DNA from: Bacilli bacterium
GTDB taxonomy: Bacteria; Bacillota_I; Bacilli_A; RF39; UBA660
Reading direction: 5' to 3'
Length of the DNA stretch: 9,554 nucleotides
NCBI GenBank assembly: GCA_900771805.1
Contig: CAAGPL010000040.1
Coordinates: 1-9,554 of the forward strand
Numbering within the stretch: position 1 is the first letter of the stretch; each line of letters opens with the position of its first letter. Below, one piece after another: positions 6,930 to 9,554 of the stretch. Position numbers and translations under genes: made by a program. Below the pieces are notes generated by a model that ran no database searches, was not told the origin of the DNA, and worked only from the letters and a program-made list of their open reading frames with translations.

Positions 6930-7448
6930 CATAACTTTTGGTAGTTCATTATGATCATATTTATGCTCTACCATTTCTAATTGATCAAATGCAGATTGAA
7001 CATCATCAATTGCTTTATCAATTGTATATAAACTATCTTTATTTTCCTTCATTATTTTCATATGTTCAATTGTAGTGAACATTTTTTGTCTTGCTTTTCT
7101 AGTAACATCTCTTTTTTGCTTATCAAATTCTAATAATTTAAGCTCTGATTTTTTATATTCATCAATTAAATTTTTTAAATCCTTAGTGGATTTATTTTTA
7201 TATTTATCAATTCCATATATAGAAAATGATTCACCATACCCGGATTCTTTAAGCATTAAATCTAAAGACAAATCTAATTCCTCAGCAATTCTTTTTAATA
7301 TATCTATATCTGGTTTTTTTATTTTACCATTTATTGTATCATTATATGTACTTTGACTCATTCCAATCATTTTAGCTAACTCTCGTTGCGAATAACCTTT
7401 TATTTTTCTAGCATTTTCAACCATATCTTTAAAATCATTTAATGCCAT
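6927..7448 (-). CDS. XRE-family HTH regulator leading the restriction-modification operon
   Basis: A 173-residue DNA-binding protein. The N-terminal third is an XRE/Cro-type domain: helix-turn-helix around residues 18-41 (SQRELAKMIGMSQSTYNDTI), then KPDIDILKRIAEELDLSLD. Residues 85-160 are charged and helical, probably coiled coil, with no enzyme motif. As first gene of a restriction-modification operon it probably sets methyltransferase and nuclease expression, as controller (C) proteins do; C proteins are usually only about 80-100 residues, so this is a longer, different type. I chose the ATG at 7448, preceded by AGAGGTG 5 nt away; an in-frame ATG at 7493 has no ribosome site and falls inside the predicted -10. 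A direct repeat over the promoter may be its operator. A maintenance or phage-derived repressor role is also possible. Confidence 0.88.
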   Translation of the reverse strand: MALNDFKDMVENARKIKGYSQRELAKMIGMSQSTYNDTINGKIKKPDIDILKRIAEELDLSLDLMLKESGYGESFSIYGIDKYKNKSTKDLKNLIDEYKKSELKLLEFDKQKRDVTRKARQKMFTTIEHMKIMKENKDSLYTIDKAIDDVQSAFDQLEMVEHKYDHNELPKVM

Positions 7449-7453
7449 AATTA

Positions 7454-7460
7454 CACCTCT
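7454..7460 (-). promoter_or_regulatory. Shine-Dalgarno AGAGGTG deciding the xre start
   Basis: Positioned 5 nt before the ATG at 7448. It favours this start over the in-frame ATG at 7493, which overlaps the -10 of the operon promoter and so would not be transcribed intact. Confidence 0.75.
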
Positions 7461-7491
7461 TTTTAAAAGCCTTCTATTCTCTTCTATAACC

Positions 7492-7520
7492 ATTTTACCA
7501 TTAAAAAAAATTATTGTAAA
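7492..7520 (-). promoter_or_regulatory. Promoter of the restriction-modification operon
   Basis: On the minus strand TTTACA (7515-7520) and TAAAAT (7492-7497) are 17 bp apart, each one mismatch from the sigma-A consensus. Transcription would start near 7485, giving a leader of about 37 nt before the xre ATG. A direct repeat of ACCATT with 8-bp period (7489-7502, plus-strand reading) overlaps the -10 and is a candidate operator for the XRE protein. Confidence 0.72.
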
Positions 7521-7521
7521 T

Positions 7522-7542
7522 AAAAAAAACGAAGTTTTCGTT
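7522..7542 (-). terminator. Short hairpin with T-run upstream of the xre promoter
   Basis: Read on the minus strand: a 6-bp stem AACGAA/TTCGTT with a 3-nt loop (7528-7542), followed by a run of T to 7522. This resembles a small intrinsic terminator that would insulate the xre promoter from leftward read-through. It ends just upstream of the -35, so the inverted repeat could instead be an operator. The stem is short and AT-rich, so the assignment is weak. Confidence 0.4.
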
Positions 7543-7559
7543 CAAATGTATTGGTCTAA

Positions 7560-7976
7560 ACTTTCCTAGGTGTTATATTTGCATTGAATGATGTTATCGT
7601 TCATAAAAAGGAAATTATGAATTACAACTTAGTAGTTGCGGAAACCGATAAAATAAGAGCAACTTCTCTTAAAACTTATAGAAATACATGGTTTGTATTT
7701 GGAGATAAGAATCCTATTGGAACTCATAAAATGAATAATTGGAAAAATGCATATTGTAAGAAAGCTGGTATTAAGCAAATAAGATTACATAACTTTAGAC
7801 ATACCTGTGCATCTCTTTTAGTTAATAAAGGAGCTAATGTTCAAGTTGTAGCAAAATACTTAGGTCATACAAAAGTTGAAGAAACATTAAAAACTTATTC
7901 ACACCTCTTTACAAGTACTTTGGATGAAGTAGTAACTGTAATTGATAATTTAGATAATAATAAAACCGAGGATTAA
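7560..7976 (+). pseudogene. Tyrosine recombinase (integrase), C-terminal fragment
   Basis: Only the end of a phage/ICE-type integrase remains. The fragment, numbered from the TTG at 7584, has HNFRHT (His69, Arg72), LGHT (His95) and the nucleophile Tyr105 in TLKTYSHLF, with the WFVFG and AYCKKAGIKQIR stretches typical of Tn916-like and prophage integrases. Missing are the arm-binding and core-binding domains and the first catalytic arginine, so a normal protein of about 380 residues is cut to roughly 130. The frame is open from 7560 but has no credible start: the TTG at 7584 lacks a properly spaced ribosome site. It is the only plus-strand gene and abuts the restriction operon's upstream region at about 7545-7580, the likely breakpoint of an insertion or deletion. 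It should be inactive. Confidence 0.85.
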
Positions 7977-7994
7977 TTTCTCGGTTATTTTTTT
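7964..7994 (+). terminator. Shared hairpin terminator between convergent genes
   Basis: Stem AACCGAG (7964-7970) and CTCGGTT (7980-7986), loop of 9 nt, then TTTTTTT at 7988-7994 on the plus strand. The minus-strand copy is followed by TTATTATTAT, a weaker T-rich tail, so it may act in both directions. The stop codons of both convergent genes lie in it: the integrase TAA in the loop, the membrane-protein TAA at the base of the stem. Confidence 0.85.
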
Positions 7995-8860
7995 ATTTCC
8001 GAATACATTCGATAAATATATATCATCATTAAAATCATACTACCTATAAAAGAAGCTATACTATATATCGCAAATGCATATTTAAGAAATTTGTAATCAA
8101 TAAATATAGGATGTATTGAGATTATAATTTGTGGAACTATTATTCCAAACACCGTTATAATACCAAATGTTAAAAAATCAAATTTTAGATTTCCATTTAT
8201 TGCTTTTATCTTTATTTCTGTATTCTCTTTTTCAATTAATCTCCATTCTCGTAACTCGTTTAGTTCTTCAAAACTTTTGGCTAAATCTCTTTCTTCTAAA
8301 TTTTCTTGTAAACTTGTTATTTTAGATGTTAATTGATTACTACCAACATTGGGAATATTATACAAACCATATGATTTCGTTTGAACATAATCACACCCAA
8401 CTCTATAATAAATCCAATATAAGTCGCTAGAATCATATATTTTTTTCTCTGATAATATTTTTTCTACATCATCAGTATAATATTCTTTCCCATCAAAAAT
8501 CTCATTAGCATCTTTATATGCCTGAATAATATCATCATATATTTTCTTTATTTCTTCTTCACTTAATCCAAGATGGTCATATTTTTCTAAATCAAAGTCT
8601 TCTTCAAAAACATGATCATAAATACTATCAATAAAATTTGCTCTATTATTACTTGTTATTTTCCTCTTCCTTTTATTTATTCTTTCGTTGTCATATGCAA
8701 TTTGTTTATTAATTATATCTAATTTATCTTCTAATGAATCTTTTTCGATTTTTAGATTTAATAATTTTGTAACAATTATTCCGCCAATTATAGCAATGAA
8801 TATTCCTATAATTTGAATATTCATATTAACAAAACTCAATATATTATCTAAACTGAACAA
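7985..8860 (-). CDS. Unknown three-helix membrane protein, second gene of a two-gene cassette
   Basis: I do not recognise the family. From the start chosen it has 291 residues: a hydrophobic helix at about 14-34 (IQIIGIFIAIIGGIIVTKLL), a charged coiled-coil-like stretch (35-70), an acidic, aromatic-rich soluble domain (about 75-200, with YWIYYRVGCDYVQTKSYGLY), and two hydrophobic helices at about 228-250 and 259-283. There is no signal peptidase site and no enzyme motif. The TTG at 8860 is preferred because TAGGTGG (8866-8872) lies 5 nt upstream, the same motif that starts the methyltransferase; a GTG at 8869 is inside that site, and an ATG 12 codons further in has none. It follows the 195-residue gene by 13 nt. 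Co-expression with a protein ending in a hydrophobic helix suggests a membrane complex. Effector or sensor roles are open. Confidence 0.8.
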   Translation of the reverse strand: MFSLDNILSFVNMNIQIIGIFIAIIGGIIVTKLLNLKIEKDSLEDKLDIINKQIAYDNERINKRKRKITSNNRANFIDSIYDHVFEEDFDLEKYDHLGLSEEEIKKIYDDIIQAYKDANEIFDGKEYYTDDVEKILSEKKIYDSSDLYWIYYRVGCDYVQTKSYGLYNIPNVGSNQLTSKITSLQENLEERDLAKSFEELNELREWRLIEKENTEIKIKAINGNLKFDFLTFGIITVFGIIVPQIIISIHPIFIDYKFLKYAFAIYSIASFIGSMILMMIYIYRMYSEIKK

Positions 8861-8865
8861 ATATA

Positions 8866-8872
8866 CCACCTA
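8866..8872 (-). promoter_or_regulatory. Shine-Dalgarno TAGGTGG supporting a TTG start
   Basis: It lies 5 nt before the TTG at 8860 and contains the alternative GTG (8867-8869), which therefore cannot be a well-served start. The same heptamer precedes the methyltransferase gene. Confidence 0.65.
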
Positions 8873-8873
8873 C

Positions 8874-9461
8874 TTACTTAAAAATTGACATAATGACAGG
8901 AAAATATGCGATAGCTATATCTACACTTTTATCAGCCAACCATATAAGAATCTTTTTTGATTTTTCCCATTTATTTTTTCTACTATCATTTGACTCAGAT
9001 ATTTTTTGTAATTCTTTTAATTTTGCTAATGCTTCTTTTGTTTCTTCATCTGTCAAATACTCACATTCCTTAATCTTTTGCTCAATAGAATTAAAATTTA
9101 TATTAGTCAAATTGTTATTAATAACATTTTCGTTATTATTATAAAAATTTATACTTTTAGTGGCTGGTTGGCTAATTGATAATGGTTTTAAACTAACATC
9201 TTGGATGTAGCCTTCTAACTTGCTTTTCATATTCTGCAAATTGTGCTTCAACGAATCATAACTTAAAGAACCATAATGAAACCCATATGTATCTCTCCAA
9301 CCATATTGGCTCAATCCCCATTTTTCTATTTTAGTTTGATATTTACCATCAATTAACATATGTACACCTCGCAATATTTCTTCATTTGTTTGCTTAAGTG
9401 CTTCTTCAATTTTTACTATGTCAGATTTTACTTCCCTTTTAATTTGATTTACTGAACTCAT
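8874..9461 (-). CDS. Unknown 195-residue protein with Asn-rich linker and C-terminal hydrophobic helix
   Basis: Family not recognised. Three parts are visible: a helical, charged N-terminal part (1-95) holding the aromatic/Gly segment QYGWRDTYGFHYGSLSYDSLKHNL; an Asn-rich linker (108-123, NNNENVINNNLTNINF); and a C-terminal module (125-195) with a helical acidic/Lys stretch (LTDEETKEALAKLKELQK) running into a hydrophobic end (KKILIWLADKSVDIAIAYFPVIMSIF, split here only by position 170-194). The last helix could insert into or lie on a membrane. A similar linker-plus-helix tail occurs, as far as I recall, in some small defence-associated proteins, but I cannot name the domain. The ATG at 9461 has AAGGAGG 7 nt upstream. 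It precedes the three-helix membrane protein by a short gap, so the two are probably one operon. Confidence 0.8.
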   Translation of the reverse strand: MSSVNQIKREVKSDIVKIEEALKQTNEEILRGVHMLIDGKYQTKIEKWGLSQYGWRDTYGFHYGSLSYDSLKHNLQNMKSKLEGYIQDVSLKPLSISQPATKSINFYNNNENVINNNLTNINFNSIEQKIKECEYLTDEETKEALAKLKELQKISESNDSRKNKWEKSKKILIWLADKSVDIAIAYFPVIMSIFK

Positions 9462-9477
9462 AAACTATCCTCCTTAT

Positions 9478-9508
9478 AAAAAAAATTCTATACTATAATT
9501 GTATAGAA
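9478..9508 (-). terminator. Leader hairpin plus T8 ahead of the two-gene cassette
   Basis: Perfect 8-bp inverted repeat TTCTATAC/GTATAGAA (9486-9493 and 9501-9508) with a 7-nt loop, followed on the minus strand by eight T residues (9478-9485) and, immediately after, the AAGGAGG of the 195-residue gene. It has the layout of an intrinsic terminator or attenuator, but the stem is almost all A/T and may be weak. It lies downstream of the predicted promoter, so it could also be an operator or an mRNA-stabilising 5' stem. Confidence 0.5.
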
Positions 9509-9520
9509 CTCTATGATTAC

Positions 9521-9549
9521 ATTATACTACTTTATCTCTTAAATGTCTG
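9521..9549 (-). promoter_or_regulatory. Candidate promoter of the two-gene membrane cassette
   Basis: Minus-strand TATAAT at 9521-9526 (perfect -10) with CAGACA at 9544-9549 (4 of 6 matches to TTGACA) and a 17-bp spacer. Transcription would begin near 9514, just before the leader hairpin. Confidence 0.6.
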
Positions 9550-9554
9550 CAATA

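Noticed and set aside
6917..6958. Methyltransferase start at the upstream ATG (6958)
   Set aside because: It would overlap the end of xre, lacks a ribosome site, and adds 14 residues before the conserved MRYIGNK start, which has its own TAGGTGG.
1363..9461. Absence of TGA stop codons, suggesting a recoded TGA (Mycoplasma-like code)
   Set aside because: All visible stops are TAA or TAG, but tryptophans are encoded by TGG and the frames are not interrupted by internal TGA. TAA bias in an AT-rich genome explains it.
8874..9461. Naming the 195-residue protein AbiTii-like
   Set aside because: The linker and hydrophobic tail recall that group loosely, but the N-terminal half shows no motif I can match, so no family name is given.

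Overview
The window comes from a very AT-rich, low-G+C bacterium, most likely a Bacillota (Firmicutes) lineage. The support is strong AGGAGG-type ribosome binding sites, near-consensus sigma-A promoters, and a Tn916/phage-type tyrosine recombinase fragment. TGA is not read as tryptophan: tryptophans are TGG and the frames stay intact under the standard bacterial code. The exact genus cannot be read from the sequence. The content (restriction-modification, type IV restriction, Fic, a broken integrase, a small membrane gene pair) is that of an accessory defence or mobile-element island. Every intact gene is on the minus strand; only the integrase remnant is on the plus strand.

Region 1 (1-1220) is a two-gene operon: an unknown 107-residue protein followed by a Fic-family AMP-transferase-like protein with its own inhibitory motif and an N-terminal DNA-binding domain. 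The 3' end of fic runs off the window. The operon has a perfect consensus promoter (TTGACA, 17 bp, TATAAT) covered by one of two copies of a palindromic operator, TACCGTTATCGGTA.

Region 2 (1221-1362) is a spacer holding four 9-bp repeat units as two direct pairs facing each other. They look more like protein-binding or recombination sites than a terminator.

Region 3 (1363-7520) is a four-gene defence operon read leftward: XRE-type regulator, two-domain D12 adenine methyltransferase, HNH endonuclease, then a GmrSD-like DUF262/DUF1524 protein. At each of the three internal junctions the stop codon lies inside the next gene's Shine-Dalgarno sequence, which argues for one co-translated unit. The methyltransferase carries two complete catalytic domains, as in M.FokI, so a type II system with an asymmetric (type IIS-like) target is the best reading. 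The last gene would add modification-dependent (type IV) restriction.

Region 4 (7522-7994) holds a hairpin with a T-run, then an N-terminally truncated tyrosine recombinase (H, R, H and Y catalytic residues kept; first arginine and N-terminal domains missing), ending in a hairpin terminator shared with the convergent gene.

Region 5 (7985-9554) is a two-gene cassette: a 195-residue protein with an Asn-rich linker and hydrophobic C-terminal helix, and a three-helix membrane protein with a central soluble domain. Neither is recognised. Their place beside the restriction island makes them the best candidates here for an undescribed defence or toxin pair. A promoter and a hairpin plus T8 precede them.
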